A DNA stretch of 64,000 nucleotides from Streptomyces sp. RPA4-2 (GTDB lineage Bacteria; Actinomycetota; Actinomycetes; Streptomycetales; Streptomycetaceae). Of the stretch, positions 34,827 to 46,566 are shown piece by piece. Position 1 is the stretch's first letter, and every line of letters begins with the position of its first letter. The notes under the pieces were generated by a model. The model saw nothing but the letters and a program-made list of their open reading frames with translations, ran no database searches and was not told where the DNA came from. The DNA is taken from contig NZ_CP050975.2 of the NCBI RefSeq assembly GCF_012273515.2, positions 310,001 to 374,000 of the forward strand. Reading direction: 5' to 3'. The translations under genes were made by a program, and so were the position numbers.

Positions 34827-35774
34827 ATGGACAGGATCGGGTACCGCAGCGGGACGCACCTACGGCAGCTGGCAGGGTTCGCGTGGGTGCAGGCGCGCTG
34901 CTGCGCGTTCTCGTGCGCGCTGCTGGGCGCTCTGGCGATCTCGGTGCTGCTGCCGCCGCTGCCGGTGGCGCGCTACGACCTGCTGCTGGCGTACGGGGTG
35001 GTGCTGACCGGCGTGGGTTTCGCGCTGGGGTGGGAGACCTCCCGGGAGGTGGCGGTCGTCGCGGTGTGCCATGTCCTGGGACTCGCCTTCGAGCTGGTGA
35101 AAGTGCGGGCCGGTTCGTGGAGTTACCCACAACCGGCGCTGACCAAGGTCGCCGGTGTGCCGCTGTACGGGGGGTTCATGTACGCCGCGGTGGGCAGTTA
35201 CGTCTGCCGGTCCTGGCGGCTGCTGGACCTGGCCCTGACCGGCTACCGGGCGCGTGTCACCGCCGTCCTGGCCGGCGGTCTGTATCTCAACTTCCTGACC
35301 CGGCACTGGCTTTTGGACGTGCGCTGGCTGCTGGGCGGTCTGCTGCTGGCCGCGACCGCCGGGGTACGGGTCCACTTCACCGTCGGTGCGCACCGCCACC
35401 GGATGCCGCTGGCGCTGTCGTTCGTCCTGATCGGGTTCTTCCTGTGGCTGGCCGAGAACATCGCCACCTACTTCGGAGCCTGGAGATACCCCTACCAGCT
35501 CCACGGCTGGGAACCCGTCTCCGCTTCCAAATGGATCTCCTGGGCCCTGCTGATCAGCGTCACCTTCGTCATCTGCCGGGCCCGTCACCCCGCCCGGCCC
35601 GGCGATCCCGCGCAGAACCAGACCTCGAAGCTTACTCCGGGGCCGGGCTTGAGGGCGGGTCAGGCCAGGGGGCGGGCGGCCGGGGGCGCAGGCCGGACTC
35701 GAAGGCGTAGATCGCCGCGTGGACGCGGTTGCGCAGGCGCAGCTTGTGCAGCAGGTTCTGCACGTGGGTCTTGA
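34827..35774 (+). CDS. DUF817 integral membrane protein
   Basis: A membrane protein of about 275 residues (315 codons to the in-frame stop). Seven to eight hydrophobic segments are seen. The DUF817-type blocks LGLAFELVKVRAGSWSYPQP, VPLYGGFMYAAVGSYVCRSW and LAENIATYFGAWRYPYQLHG are present. The function is unknown. The homologous part ends near TFVICRARHP (about residue 255). The remaining low-complexity tail overlaps the convergent LuxR gene and is probably a sequence artefact; a GCTTAC stands there (35630). Confidence 0.75.
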   Translation: MDRIGYRSGTHLRQLAGFAWVQARCCAFSCALLGALAISVLLPPLPVARYDLLLAYGVVLTGVGFALGWETSREVAVVAVCHVLGLAFELVKVRAGSWSYPQPALTKVAGVPLYGGFMYAAVGSYVCRSWRLLDLALTGYRARVTAVLAGGLYLNFLTRHWLLDVRWLLGGLLLAATAGVRVHFTVGAHRHRMPLALSFVLIGFFLWLAENIATYFGAWRYPYQLHGWEPVSASKWISWALLISVTFVICRARHPARPGDPAQNQTSKLTPGPGLRAGQARGRAAGGAGRTRRRRSPRGRGCAGAACAAGSARGS

Positions 35775-36279
35775 CGGTGTGCTCGGACAGGGTCAGGGCC
35801 TGGGCTATCTCGCCGTTGGACAGGCCGCGGGCCAGCAGGTCGAGGACCTGGCACTCGCGGTCGGTCAGCCGGTCGGGGCTGACCGGTGAGATCGGCGGGA
35901 CGGGCGGGCCGGTGGAACGGCGCCCGGCCGGGGCCGGGGCGGGGCCGTGCGCGAGGGTGTAGCTTACCGCGGCCAGCACCACGGCGGAGGCCAGCTGGCT
36001 TACGGTGGCGGTGGTAAACAGTCGGCCGCGGTCGGTGCGGGCCGGACCGCCCAGGACCAGCAGCGGCAGGTCCCCGCCGCCGAAGGCCACGGGCTCGCGC
36101 TGCCCGTCGGCGAACGCGCCGTGGGCGACCAGGACATGCGGCGGCCGGGCGGCCAGCGCGCGCAGCAGCTCCGGCCCCGGTTCGCTCTCGCCGGTGACAC
36201 GGATACCGGGGTGGCCCTCGAGCAGTGCCGTGATGCCGCGGCGGGCGAGCGGGTCCTCGCCGACCACGTGCACCCGCAC
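35632..36279 (-). CDS. LuxR/NarL-type regulator with atypical receiver
   Basis: A 215-aa protein with a C-terminal LuxR HTH (LTDRECQVLDLLARGLSNGE, then LSEHTVKTHVQNLLHKLRLR). The N-terminus looks like a receiver (VVGEDPLARRGITALLEGHP), but the usual phospho-Asp stretch reads HVLVAHGAFAD, so phosphorylation is doubtful. GTG 36279 is the first start in frame. One missing C near 36340 would join an upstream ATG (36382, MDERHAALRVLLGPP). The TAA stop lies in a GTAAGC that may be a sequence artefact. Confidence 0.78.
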   Translation of the reverse strand: MRVHVVGEDPLARRGITALLEGHPGIRVTGESEPGPELLRALAARPPHVLVAHGAFADGQREPVAFGGGDLPLLVLGGPARTDRGRLFTTATVSQLASAVVLAAVSYTLAHGPAPAPAGRRSTGPPVPPISPVSPDRLTDRECQVLDLLARGLSNGEIAQALTLSEHTVKTHVQNLLHKLRLRNRVHAAIYAFESGLRPRPPAPWPDPPSSPAPE

Positions 36280-36382
36280 CGCGGCCGGCGCGCCGGGCCG
36301 GGGGGCCGGGGCACGGCCGGCGTGTTCGTCGTGTGCGGGGGGCCAAGGAGCACCCGCAGTGCGGCGTGCCGCTCGTCCATGA

Positions 36383-37000
36383 CGGCCTCCTCCCTCTGTC
36401 CGGGGATGTCCCGCCGGATCCCGGGATGTCCCGCCAGGTCACCGTAGGCGGCGGGGCTTAAGCATCGTGTCCGGTGCGCTCCAGCGGACCACGACCGGTC
36501 CGCTACCACCTCTCACCCCGCCGTCCCCGGGCCCGTCCCCAAGCCCCCGTCCCCAGGCCCGGTTCCAGACCCGGTTCCAAACCCGGTTCCGGGCCCGGTT
36601 CCGGGCCCGGTTCCGGGCCTCGTCTCAGGCTCCTGCTCCCAGGCCCCCGTCTCAGGCTCCCGGCTCAGGCCTCTGTCTCAGGCCCCTTCGGCCTGCGGCC
36701 CTGTGTCCCCGGCCCGTTGGCTTGCGGGCCACCGGCTCCAGACCGTCGGCTTGGCGGGCCGCCGGCATCGGCCACTTGTCCTCCGGGCCGATGCCGCCGG
36801 TTTGCCGTCCCCCAGGTTTCCTGTCCGGAGGTCCGGAGGTCCGGAGGTCCGGAGGTCCAGGGGTCCGGAGGTCCAGGGGTCCGGGGGGCCGCTGCTCTCA
36901 AGTCCCCTTGTCTGCAAGTCTCCTTGTCTTCTTGTCCCTGGGCCGGTTGTCCCGGGGCCGGTTGTCCCGCGGTCTGTGTCGGGGGGGCGGCCGGGGCGGG
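36383..37000. repeat. Gene-free region with microsatellite-like repeats
   Basis: No gene is visible. It contains a run of 12-bp units (CCCGGTTCCGGG-like, about 36557-36625) and a run of 9-bp units (GGAGGTCCG, about 36826-36885), with looser repeats between them. A GCTTAAGC stands at 36456-36463, 74 bp upstream of the alternative LuxR ATG. Confidence 0.55.
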
Positions 37001-38761
37001 TCAGGCGGCGGCTTCCCCGGCGGCCAGGGCGTGCAGCCGCAGGCGCAGTTCGCGGCGGGCGGGCCGGCCGCCCGGCCGGCGGGGGACGGCGTCGAGGGCT
37101 TCCAGCCGGCGGATCTGCTCGCCCGGACCGAGCCGGGCGTTGGCCTGTTCGGCGACGGAGTCGAGGACGTCGAGGAGGCCGGGAGCATCGCCGTCGGGCG
37201 TCTCGCGCAGCACCACGCCGGCCCAGACCAGGGCGCCGCGCGCCGGGTCGGGCCAGTCCGCGACGATGCAGTCGGCCACCCGCGGGTCCTGGCCGATGAC
37301 CCGCTCCACCACGCTGGGCGCCACCAGCGCGTCGTCGCAGGTGAACACGGAGCGGTGCGCGTCCACGAGGTGCAGTCCGCCGTCCGCGTCGAGGTAGCCC
37401 GTGTCACCGGTGGACAGCCAGCCGTCCGCGTCCCGCGGTGCCGCTCCGCCCCCGTCCGCCGGGCCGGGGCTCAGCTGCGGTCCCCGGATCTGCACCTCGC
37501 CGGTCGACCACACCGGGGCGGGCCGGGTGCCGCCGGGCAGGACGACCCGGCACTCGGTGCCCGGCAGCGGTACCCCGACCGCGCCGAGACCGGGCCGCGA
37601 GCCGGGCGGCTGGTGGTGGGAGAGAGTGAAGACCTCGGTCAGGCCGTAGCCCTGCAGAACGGACACACGCAGCGCGTCGCGCAGCGCACGGGCCCGTTCC
37701 GGCGCCAGTACACCGCCGCTGACATGAATGGCGCTCAGGTGCCGGCCCGGCAGATACGCCCGGCCCGTGGCCGGACGGGCGTCACCCGCCGGCCCGGAGT
37801 CACCCGCCGGCCCGGAGTCACCCGCCGGCCGGGAGTCGCCCGCCAGCCGGGGATCGCCCGCCAGCCGGTGCAGCCGGGCGGGCAGCCCGTAGTAGTGGGT
37901 GGCCTGTGCCCGCGCGGCCTCCTCCAGCGCCCCGAAGGGGTCCGGGTCCGTGCACAGCACCTGCCGGGCCCCGGCGTGCACGGCCGAGTTGAGGTGCACG
38001 GCGTGGTACTGCGGCAGATGGTTGAGGACGACGGAGGCGGCACCGAGCCGGTGGGCCAGCGCGGTCTGGGCGGCGCCCGCGACGAGATTGCGGTGCGTCA
38101 GCCGCACACCTCTCAGCCGGCCGCCGCCGTCCGGCGCGAACTGCAGGCACGCCACCGCGTCCACACCGGGCCGCACCGTGCGTACGGACCCGGCGGCGGG
38201 CACCCCGGCCAGAGCCGCGGACAGCGCCACCACCGCACAGGCCCCCTGACCACCGGACGCCTGACGGCCCGGCACCAAACCGCCGGACACCAAGCCACCG
38301 GATGCGGGACGGCCGGATGCGGGACGGCCGGATGCGGGACGGCCGGTGGGGTCCGTCACCACGATGGTGTGCAGCCGGGGCAGCCGGTCCGCGAGCGCGG
38401 CGAGCAGCGCGGCCAGCGGGCCGGGTACGAAGGCGATCTCGGCCCCGGCCGTCGCGCACACCTCGTGCAGCGCGGCCGGCCCCATCAGCGGATCGAGCAG
38501 GGCCAGCAGCCGGCCGCTGCGGACGGTGCCGTAGTACACGGCGGGGAAGGCGGTGTCGAGGGTGGTGGCCGCGGCGACGACGGCGTCGGCCCGGCGGACG
38601 GTGCGCCGTACGTAGTGGGCGATGCGGTCCGCGTCCCGGTCCAGGGCGGCGAACGTCACCGCGTCCTTGGCCGTGACCACGGCCGGGGCGTCGCCGTCCC
38701 GGTCCGCGGCCCGCCGCAGCAGGTCGTCCAGCGGGCTCTGCGGATACCTGAGGACGGACAC
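37001..38761 (-). CDS. Atypical AMP-binding ligase with repeat insertions
   Basis: A 586-aa ANL-superfamily protein starting MSVLRYPQSPLDDLLRRAAD. The core is recognisable (LQGYGLTEVFTLSHHQPPG, STGEVQIRGPQLS, DGWLSTGDTGYLDADGGLHL), but the A8 hinge reads VDAHRSVFTCDD and the A10 region GGRPARRELRLRL, without the usual Lys. Two insertions made of repeats (GRPAS units; AGDS/PAGD units) interrupt it. It may be a weak or non-catalytic adenylating enzyme, or an acyl-AMP ligase for the tandem ACP. GTG start after GGAGG; a three-heptamer SARP box stands upstream. Confidence 0.78.
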   Translation of the reverse strand: MSVLRYPQSPLDDLLRRAADRDGDAPAVVTAKDAVTFAALDRDADRIAHYVRRTVRRADAVVAAATTLDTAFPAVYYGTVRSGRLLALLDPLMGPAALHEVCATAGAEIAFVPGPLAALLAALADRLPRLHTIVVTDPTGRPASGRPASGRPASGGLVSGGLVPGRQASGGQGACAVVALSAALAGVPAAGSVRTVRPGVDAVACLQFAPDGGGRLRGVRLTHRNLVAGAAQTALAHRLGAASVVLNHLPQYHAVHLNSAVHAGARQVLCTDPDPFGALEEAARAQATHYYGLPARLHRLAGDPRLAGDSRPAGDSGPAGDSGPAGDARPATGRAYLPGRHLSAIHVSGGVLAPERARALRDALRVSVLQGYGLTEVFTLSHHQPPGSRPGLGAVGVPLPGTECRVVLPGGTRPAPVWSTGEVQIRGPQLSPGPADGGGAAPRDADGWLSTGDTGYLDADGGLHLVDAHRSVFTCDDALVAPSVVERVIGQDPRVADCIVADWPDPARGALVWAGVVLRETPDGDAPGLLDVLDSVAEQANARLGPGEQIRRLEALDAVPRRPGGRPARRELRLRLHALAAGEAAA

Positions 38762-38803
38762 GGTGGCCTCCTGGCTGCAGACAGCAGGAACAGCGGATGC
38801 CTC

Positions 38804-38846
38804 ACAGTAGGTGTCCCGGCTCAAGAGGTCTTCGAAGCCCGCTGGA
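38804..38846 (-). promoter_or_regulatory. SARP-type promoter of the atypical ligase
   Basis: Minus-strand heptamers TCCAGCG, TCGAAGA and TTGAGCC lie exactly 11 bp apart. The last is 8 bp from a -10 TACTGT (38804-38809). The predicted leader to GTG 38761 is about 36 nt. This gives the ligase its own activated promoter downstream of the PPTase gene. Confidence 0.65.
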
Positions 38847-38875
38847 GATGCCCCCGGGCGCCGCCGCGCCGGCCG

Positions 38876-39810
38876 TTACGCGGGGACCGCGGCCAGGTGG
38901 CCCCCCACCGGCCGGGGCAGCGGGAAGCTGCGAAGCTCCGAGCGGCTCCAGGGGAAGCCGTAGCCGAGGTGGAGCACCGGGTCCTGGGCCGCGTCGGCGG
39001 GCACGGCGACGGCGACCAGCACACCGGGCACCGGCTCCAGTTCGACGAACCGCCACGGGCGGGCCGTGTCGTCGGCGGGCGGCGTGAAGGCGCGTACGCC
39101 GCGCTCGTCGTCGAGCGTGAAGACGAACGCGTCGAAGGGCAGTCCGAGACCGAGCCCGCGGGCCTTGGAATAGGCCTCCTTGAGCGTCCACACCCGCAGT
39201 GCCCGCCGGTCGCGGTCCGGGCCGGGCGCCGCCCGTTCGACCCACTCCCGCTCCGGGGCGGCGAAGGTGCGCACGATGGTGGTGATGGCCCGCTCGTCGC
39301 GGTCCTCCAGCCGTTCCACGTCCACACCGATGCGGTGGCGGCGCACGATGCCCAGCAGGCTGTAGCCGCCCGCGTGGGAGAGGTTGAAGTCCAGCTGGGC
39401 CCCGCCGCGCGGCAGTTCGCCCGGAGCGGGCCGCAGGAAGGGACGGCCCCGCGCGGAACGCCAGATGACCAGCTCGGCCTCGGCCAGGCCCGCCTCCAGC
39501 GCCAGTGCGCGCCGCACCAGGGTGTGGGCGAGCAGGTACTGGCGCCGGTCGCGTTCGAACAGGAAACGGCTCGCGGTCTTCTGCTCCTGCGCGTCCAGCC
39601 AGTGCGCGGCGAGCAGACCGGCGACCGCGGGCGGCAGGCCGTCGTTGGGACACAGCCACAGCTTGACCGGCTCGTCCGTGCCCGCGTCCGCACCCGCGAC
39701 GGGAACCGCGGCGGACGCCGGGACCGGGGCCAGAGCCCGGACCGGGAACGGGGACGCGACCGCGGACAGCGACGGTGACGGGGGCGGGGGCGGGGGCGTC
39801 AGAGGTGCGG

Positions 39811-39814
<4 letters not shown>
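38876..39814 (-). CDS. 4'-Phosphopantetheinyl transferase (Sfp type) 1
   Basis: A 312-aa protein. After a Pro/Ala-rich N-terminus of about 50 residues comes a Sfp/HetI-type PPTase: [53 protein letters not shown], the Mg-binding [10 protein letters not shown] and [17 protein letters not shown]. It should activate the carrier proteins of this cluster, with the tandem ACP two genes away. The GTG overlaps the upstream KS stop (GTGA). A second, different PPTase is encoded at 51396. Confidence 0.88.
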
Positions 39815-42078
<2,264 letters not shown>

Positions 42079-42096
42079 CACCGTGTGCCCTTCGTG

Positions 42097-42945
42097 TCAG
42101 GCGGAGCGGGCCGCAAGCAGGGCAGCCGCCTCGTCGATGCTGAGCACCTCGTCGCGCACCGCGTCCAGCAGGGCGTTCAGGTCGATCTCCACGGCCCGCG
42201 TCGGCCGGGCGGGGCGCGGCGCCGCGTCGGCCCGCCCGGCCGCCGCGGCCGGCACGGACTCGGCCACAGGCACGGGACCGGGTGCGAGTGCGGGGCCGGG
42301 TGCGGGCACGGGACCGGGTGCGGGTGCGGGTGCGGGTGCGGGGCCGGTGGTGCGGGTGTCTGTCACCTGCGCGGTGACGTGCGCGGCCATGGCCGCGAGG
42401 TCGGGGTGGTCGTAGAGCAGGTCGGTCTGCTCGCTGAGGCCGTAGGTGCGGTTGATGCCGGCCAGGAACTCCGCGGCCAGGATGGAGTCCAGTCCCAGTG
42501 CGGCGAACGGCGCGCTCACGTCGATGTCCTGCGCGGCGCAGTGCAGGATCCCGGCGAGCTGCGTGCGCAGGGTGTCGGTGACCGTGTCCGGCCCCGCGAC
42601 GGGCCACGCTCCCGCACCGCGCACCGGGGCCGGGACCAGGGTGGGGGTGGGGCGCGGCGGGGGCCCGGGTGCGGCGAGTTCGGCCGCGACGTGCCGGGCC
42701 AGTGCCGCCGGGGTGGGGTGGTCGTACAGGGCGGTGGCCGCGACCTGGGTGCCGTAGCGGGCGTTGAGCGCCGCGACGAACTCGAGGGACAGCATCGAGT
42801 CCAGGCCCAGCAGCCGGAAGGACTCCTGTGTGTCGAGGGTCTGCGGCTCGACACGCATCATGCCCGCCAGTACCGCGGTGAGCTCGGCGAGCACGTCGGC
42901 CGCCGGCGTCGGCGAGGCCGTGTGCGGGTGAGGGGCGGAGGTCAT
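42097..42945 (-). CDS. Tandem acyl carrier protein with docking helix
   Basis: A 282-aa protein with two carrier domains. The phosphopantetheine sites are [16 protein letters not shown] (about residue 50) and [16 protein letters not shown] (about 155). A Pro/Ala linker leads to a C-terminal helix pair, [20 protein letters not shown], which resembles the N-terminal docking segment of the adjacent KS0 protein. Tandem ACPs of modular type are typical of trans-AT PKS loading or branching steps. It lies 18 bp upstream of the KS0 gene, so the two are probably translated together. Confidence 0.87.
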   Translation of the reverse strand: MTSAPHPHTASPTPAADVLAELTAVLAGMMRVEPQTLDTQESFRLLGLDSMLSLEFVAALNARYGTQVAATALYDHPTPAALARHVAAELAAPGPPPRPTPTLVPAPVRGAGAWPVAGPDTVTDTLRTQLAGILHCAAQDIDVSAPFAALGLDSILAAEFLAGINRTYGLSEQTDLLYDHPDLAAMAAHVTAQVTDTRTTGPAPAPAPAPGPVPAPGPALAPGPVPVAESVPAAAAGRADAAPRPARPTRAVEIDLNALLDAVRDEVLSIDEAAALLAARSA

Positions 42946-43507
42946 GGTGGGCGTCTCCAAGGGTCGGATCCCGGGTGGCCGTCCTGGCATTGTGGGCGCC
43001 GCCGCCACCGCGCCACATCCCCGGCCGTGGTGATCCCCGCCGAAGGCGGCTGGCTCCCGGGAGCCAGCCGGCGCCCGGACCCTCCGCCCAAAGAATGAGC
43101 CGCCCGCCCGCCAGGTCCATCCGCCGCGCGGATACGGCGTGTTCACCCGGCTCACGCATCGGCGGCCGGCCCGCACACCCACCCGGCCCGACCGCACCAC
43201 CCGGCCCGACCGCGCCACGGCCATCCGGACCGCCCGCACTCCTCGGGCCGTCAGGGCCATCCGGACCGCCCGCACCACGCGGCCCGTCGGGGCCGCCCGG
43301 ACCGCCCGGACCGCCCTCGGATCGCCCGGACCGCCCGGACCGCCCGGACCGCCCGGACCGCCCTCGGATCGCCCGGACCGCCCGGACCGCCTGGGCCTCT
43401 CGGATCGCCCGGACCTCTCGGGCCGCCCGAAGCGCCGTTCGGTCAGGTGCGGTTGCTGCCGCCCGCACGGCAGTGGCCCGTGCCGCTGCCGTGCGGGCGG
43501 TGCGCTT
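42946..43507. repeat. Gene-free region: palindrome and 9-bp tandem repeats
   Basis: A perfect 24-bp palindrome at 43047-43070 (arm CGGCTGGCTCCC) could form a terminator-like hairpin or an operator upstream of the tandem-ACP gene. From about 43200 to 43440, GGACCGCCC-type 9-bp units are tandemly repeated. No gene is visible; this is the downstream flank of the SARP gene. Confidence 0.55.
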
Positions 43508-44332
43508 TCACCGGGCCCGTGCGGGCGCGGCAGGTCCCGCGCCGTCGAACGGTGCGGGCATCGCCGCCGTCTCCGGCGCCGCCGTCTGGATGGAGTGCTG
43601 CAGCCGCCGCAGCCGCGGCGAGGGCTCCAGGCCCAGGTCGTTGACGAGGGTGGCCCGCAGCTGGTGGTAGACGCTCAGCGACTCGCTGCGCCGGCCGGAG
43701 CGGTGCAGGGCCAGCATGAACTGTGCGTGCAGGTTCTCGTGGGTGCGGTACCGGCTGGTCAGCACGGTCAGTTCGGGCAGCAGTTCACGGTGGCGGCCCA
43801 GCCGCAGATCGGCCTCGATGCGCTGGTCCAGCGCGCACAGCCGGCTCTCCTCCAGCCGCCGGGTCTCCATCGCCAGCTGCGCCCCGGCCTGTACGTCGGC
43901 GAACGCGGCCCCCGTCCACAGCTGCAGCGCCCCGGCCAGGGTGCGGGCCGCCTCGGCGAAGGCGCCCTGGTCCATGGCCCGGTAGCCCTCCCCCGCGAGC
44001 CGCTCGAACTCGCGCACGTCACTGCTGCCGCCGCCGGAGACGAGCAGATAGCCGCCCGGCAGGGTCATCAGGACGTCCTTGGCGCCGCTGCGGCCGTGCT
44101 CGAGCGCCTGCGCGATCAGCTCGCGCAACTGCAGCACGTACGTCTGCAGGGTGGTACGGGCGCTGCGCGGCGGGGAGTTGCCCCACAGTTCCTCGATGAG
44201 GGCCGCGACGGGCACCACCTGGTCGGCCCGGAGCGCGAGCAGCGCCAGGACCTGCCGCGGTTTCGGCGCCGTCGGGGTGATGGACACCCCGTTCTCCCGC
44301 ACTGCCAGTGCGCCCAGTACGTCGATGTCCAC
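43508..44332 (-). CDS. SARP-family transcriptional activator 1
   Basis: A 274-aa protein of normal SARP length: an N-terminal OmpR-like winged helix ([20 protein letters not shown], then [20 protein letters not shown]) and a bacterial transcriptional activator domain ([40 protein letters not shown]). It closely resembles SARP 3 (55822-56685). It should activate the promoters carrying 11-bp-spaced heptamers. The GTG at 44332 follows GGGGAGA. A block shared with the SARP 3 upstream region starts 44 bp before it and may be a butyrolactone-receptor site. Confidence 0.92.
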   Translation of the reverse strand: MDIDVLGALAVRENGVSITPTAPKPRQVLALLALRADQVVPVAALIEELWGNSPPRSARTTLQTYVLQLRELIAQALEHGRSGAKDVLMTLPGGYLLVSGGGSSDVREFERLAGEGYRAMDQGAFAEAARTLAGALQLWTGAAFADVQAGAQLAMETRRLEESRLCALDQRIEADLRLGRHRELLPELTVLTSRYRTHENLHAQFMLALHRSGRRSESLSVYHQLRATLVNDLGLEPSPRLRRLQHSIQTAAPETAAMPAPFDGAGPAAPARAR

Positions 44333-44375
44333 GCCGTCTCCCCTGCTCGGTGTCCCGTGCCGCACCCCCGATTAC

Positions 44376-44422
44376 AAAACAGCGCATCCGGTCTGTCAAT
44401 ACCCGACCGTTCGTGCTGTTTC
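44376..44422 (-). promoter_or_regulatory. Probable ARE-type operator block of SARP 1
   Basis: A 47-bp block begins AAAACAGC, has CCGGTCTGTCAAT in the middle and ends with TCGTGCTGTTTC. It contains two imperfect inverted repeats like butyrolactone-receptor (ARE) sites. It aligns over its whole length with 57003-57050 upstream of SARP 3. The A/T-rich ends stand out from the GC-rich surroundings. Confidence 0.5.
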
Positions 44423-44717
44423 TGTGGGGGTGAGAGGAGACCGTCCGTCCGCGGTCCGCGCGCCGCCGGGGAGGGGCGGCTGCCAGGCTTTCCGTGCAAC
44501 TCCGTTCTGTTCCGGTCCCGTTCCGGCCCCCTCCGGCCCGCTCCGGCGGGGCGGAAAGGCGGCGGGCGGGACCGGCCATATCCCGTAAAGCAGACCGCCG
44601 GGTCTGCTCTGGTGCGGAAGGCCGGGCGGAAAGCGGAGCGGCGGCAGGGTGCAGGGGGGCCGGGAAGCGCAGGGCATGGGTGCGGGTGGCGGGTACGGGT
44701 GCGGGTGCCGGGGGGGA

Positions 44718-46310
44718 CTATTGCGGGGGGTTGCCGTGTTTGCGGGAGGGCAGGTCCGCGTGTTTGGCGTGCAGCATCGCCAGTGAGCGGATGAGGACCT
44801 CGCGGGTCTCGGCGGGGTCGATGACGTCGTCGACCAGGCCGCGTTCGGCCGCGTAGTAGGGGTGCATGAGTTCGGCCTTGTACTCCTTGACCATGCGGGC
44901 GCGCATGGCCTCGGGGTCGGCGGCGTCGGCGATCTGGCGGCGGAAGATGACGTTGGCGGCGCCCTCGGCGCCCATCACGGCGATCTCGTTCGTGGGCCAC
45001 GCGTACGTGAGGTCCGCGCCGATGGACTGGGAGTCCATCACGATGTAGGCACCGCCGTACGCCTTGCGCAGGATCAGCGAGATCCTCGGCACCGTCGCGT
45101 TGCAGTACGCGTACAGGAGCTTCGCGCCGTGCCGGATGATCCCGCCGTGTTCCTGGTCCACGCCGGGCAGGAAGCCGGGCACGTCCAGCAGGGTGAGGAT
45201 GGGGATGTTGAAGGCGTCGCACATCTGCACGAACCGGGCGGCTTTCTCGGAGGCCTCGATGTCCAGGACGCCGGCGAGGGTCTGCGGCTGGTTGGCGACG
45301 ATGCCCACCACCTGGCCGTCCAGGCGGGCCAGCGCGCAGATGATGTTGCGGGCCCAGCGCTCGTGGACCTCGAGGTGGTCGCCGTCGTCGACGAGTTCCT
45401 CGATGACCTTCGTCATGTCGTAGGGCCGGTTGCCGTCGGCGGGCACCAGGTCGAGGAGGATCTCGCTGCGCCGGCCGGCCGGGTCGTGGGCGGTGGTGTG
45501 CGGGGGGTTCTCGCGGTTGTTCTGCGGGAGCATCGACAGGAGGTAGCGGACCTCGGCGAGGCAGGTCTCCTCGTCGTCGTAGGCGAAGTGGGCAACGCCG
45601 CTGGTCTCGGCGTGCACGTCGGCGCCGCCGAGCCCGTTCTGGCTGATCTCCTCACCGGTGACGGCCTTGACCACGTCCGGGCCGGTGATGAACATCTGCG
45701 AGGTCTCACGGACCATGAACACGAAGTCCGTCAGGGCCGGGCTGTAGGCCGCACCGCCCGCGCACGGGCCGAGCATCACGGAGATCTGCGGGATGACACC
45801 GGAGGCCTTGGTGTTGCGCTGGAAGATGCCGCCGTAGCCGGCCAGCGCGGAGACACCCTCCTGGATCCGGGCGCCCGCACCGTCGTTGAGGGAGACCAGC
45901 GGCGCACCGGCCGCGATGGCCATGTCCATGATCTTGTGGATCTTCGTGGCGTGGGCCTCGCCGAGCGCACCGCCGAAGATACGGAAGTCGTGCGCGTAGA
46001 CGAAGACCGTACGGCCCTCCACCGTGCCCCAGCCGGTGATCACACCGTCCGTGTACGGCTTCTTGGCCTCCAGGCCGAACCCGGTCGCCCGGTGCCGGCG
46101 CAGCTGCTCGACCTCCTGGAAGCTGTTCTCGTCCAGCAGCAGGGCGATGCGTTCGCGGGCGGTCAGCTTGCCCTTGGCGTGCTGGGCGGCGGTCGCCTTC
46201 TCGCTGGGGCCCAGCCGGGCCGCCTCACGGATCGCGTGCAGTTCCGCCACACGTCCGCGGATGTCGGTCGGCCCCGGCTCGACGGGTGCGGGGGCAGTGG
46301 TCATTGCCAT
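44718..46310 (-). CDS. Acyl-CoA carboxylase carboxyltransferase (beta) subunit
   Basis: A 530-aa AccD/PccB-type subunit. Motifs include GKLTARERIALLLDENSFQE, the N-terminal oxyanion region LNDGAGARIQEGVSALAGYG, MLGPCAGGAAYSPALTDFVF, and the second set LLDVPGFLPGVDQEHGGIIR with KAYGGAYIVMDSQSIG. With a biotinylated alpha subunit encoded elsewhere it makes malonyl- or methylmalonyl-CoA. The ATG at 46310 follows AAGGGA by 6 nt; the epsilon gene is 27 bp upstream and both follow a SARP box, so precursor supply is co-induced. Confidence 0.94.
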   Translation of the reverse strand: MAMTTAPAPVEPGPTDIRGRVAELHAIREAARLGPSEKATAAQHAKGKLTARERIALLLDENSFQEVEQLRRHRATGFGLEAKKPYTDGVITGWGTVEGRTVFVYAHDFRIFGGALGEAHATKIHKIMDMAIAAGAPLVSLNDGAGARIQEGVSALAGYGGIFQRNTKASGVIPQISVMLGPCAGGAAYSPALTDFVFMVRETSQMFITGPDVVKAVTGEEISQNGLGGADVHAETSGVAHFAYDDEETCLAEVRYLLSMLPQNNRENPPHTTAHDPAGRRSEILLDLVPADGNRPYDMTKVIEELVDDGDHLEVHERWARNIICALARLDGQVVGIVANQPQTLAGVLDIEASEKAARFVQMCDAFNIPILTLLDVPGFLPGVDQEHGGIIRHGAKLLYAYCNATVPRISLILRKAYGGAYIVMDSQSIGADLTYAWPTNEIAVMGAEGAANVIFRRQIADAADPEAMRARMVKEYKAELMHPYYAAERGLVDDVIDPAETREVLIRSLAMLHAKHADLPSRKHGNPPQ

Positions 46311-46337
46311 GTCAGGTCCCTTTCTGGGCGAGGTCCG

Positions 46338-46535
46338 TCACTGCCAGCCGCGCGGGCCGCGGTAGGCCCGGGGCCTCCTCCACCAGCGGGAGCCGTTGAC
46401 CGGCCTGCCCCGGCGGGCGGGTGCGCCGCCCGCGCCGAGCGCGAGCAGCACCACGGTGAGTGCGGCCAGTTCCTCTTCGCTGGCCCGCCCGCGTTCCACG
46501 CGCAGGACGGGCTCGTACTGGTCCGGGGTGCCCAT
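46338..46535 (-). CDS. Acyl-CoA carboxylase epsilon subunit
   Basis: A 65-aa protein that begins MGTPDQYEPVLRVERGRASE and continues EELAALTVVLLALGAG. It ends in a segment rich in Arg, Trp and Gly (NGSRWWRRPRAYRGPRGW), the usual pattern of actinobacterial epsilon subunits (AccE/PccE). It stabilises the alpha-beta complex. The ATG is preceded by a very strong Shine-Dalgarno (GGAGGGAGGAGG). It is first in a two-gene operon with the beta subunit. Confidence 0.88.
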   Translation of the reverse strand: MGTPDQYEPVLRVERGRASEEELAALTVVLLALGAGGAPARRGRPVNGSRWWRRPRAYRGPRGWQ

Positions 46536-46566
46536 ACCTCCTCCCTCCTCCTTCAGCCTTGGGGAC

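Noticed and set aside
36826..36885. Regularly spaced short repeats as a possible CRISPR array (also 43200-43440, 46951-47040, 62361-62525)
   Set aside because: Units are contiguous with no unique spacers, and no cas gene is present; these are simple tandem repeats.
44718..46310. Housekeeping propionyl-CoA carboxylase unrelated to the cluster
   Set aside because: It cannot be excluded from protein sequence alone, but its position between two SARP genes and its SARP box favour a pathway role.
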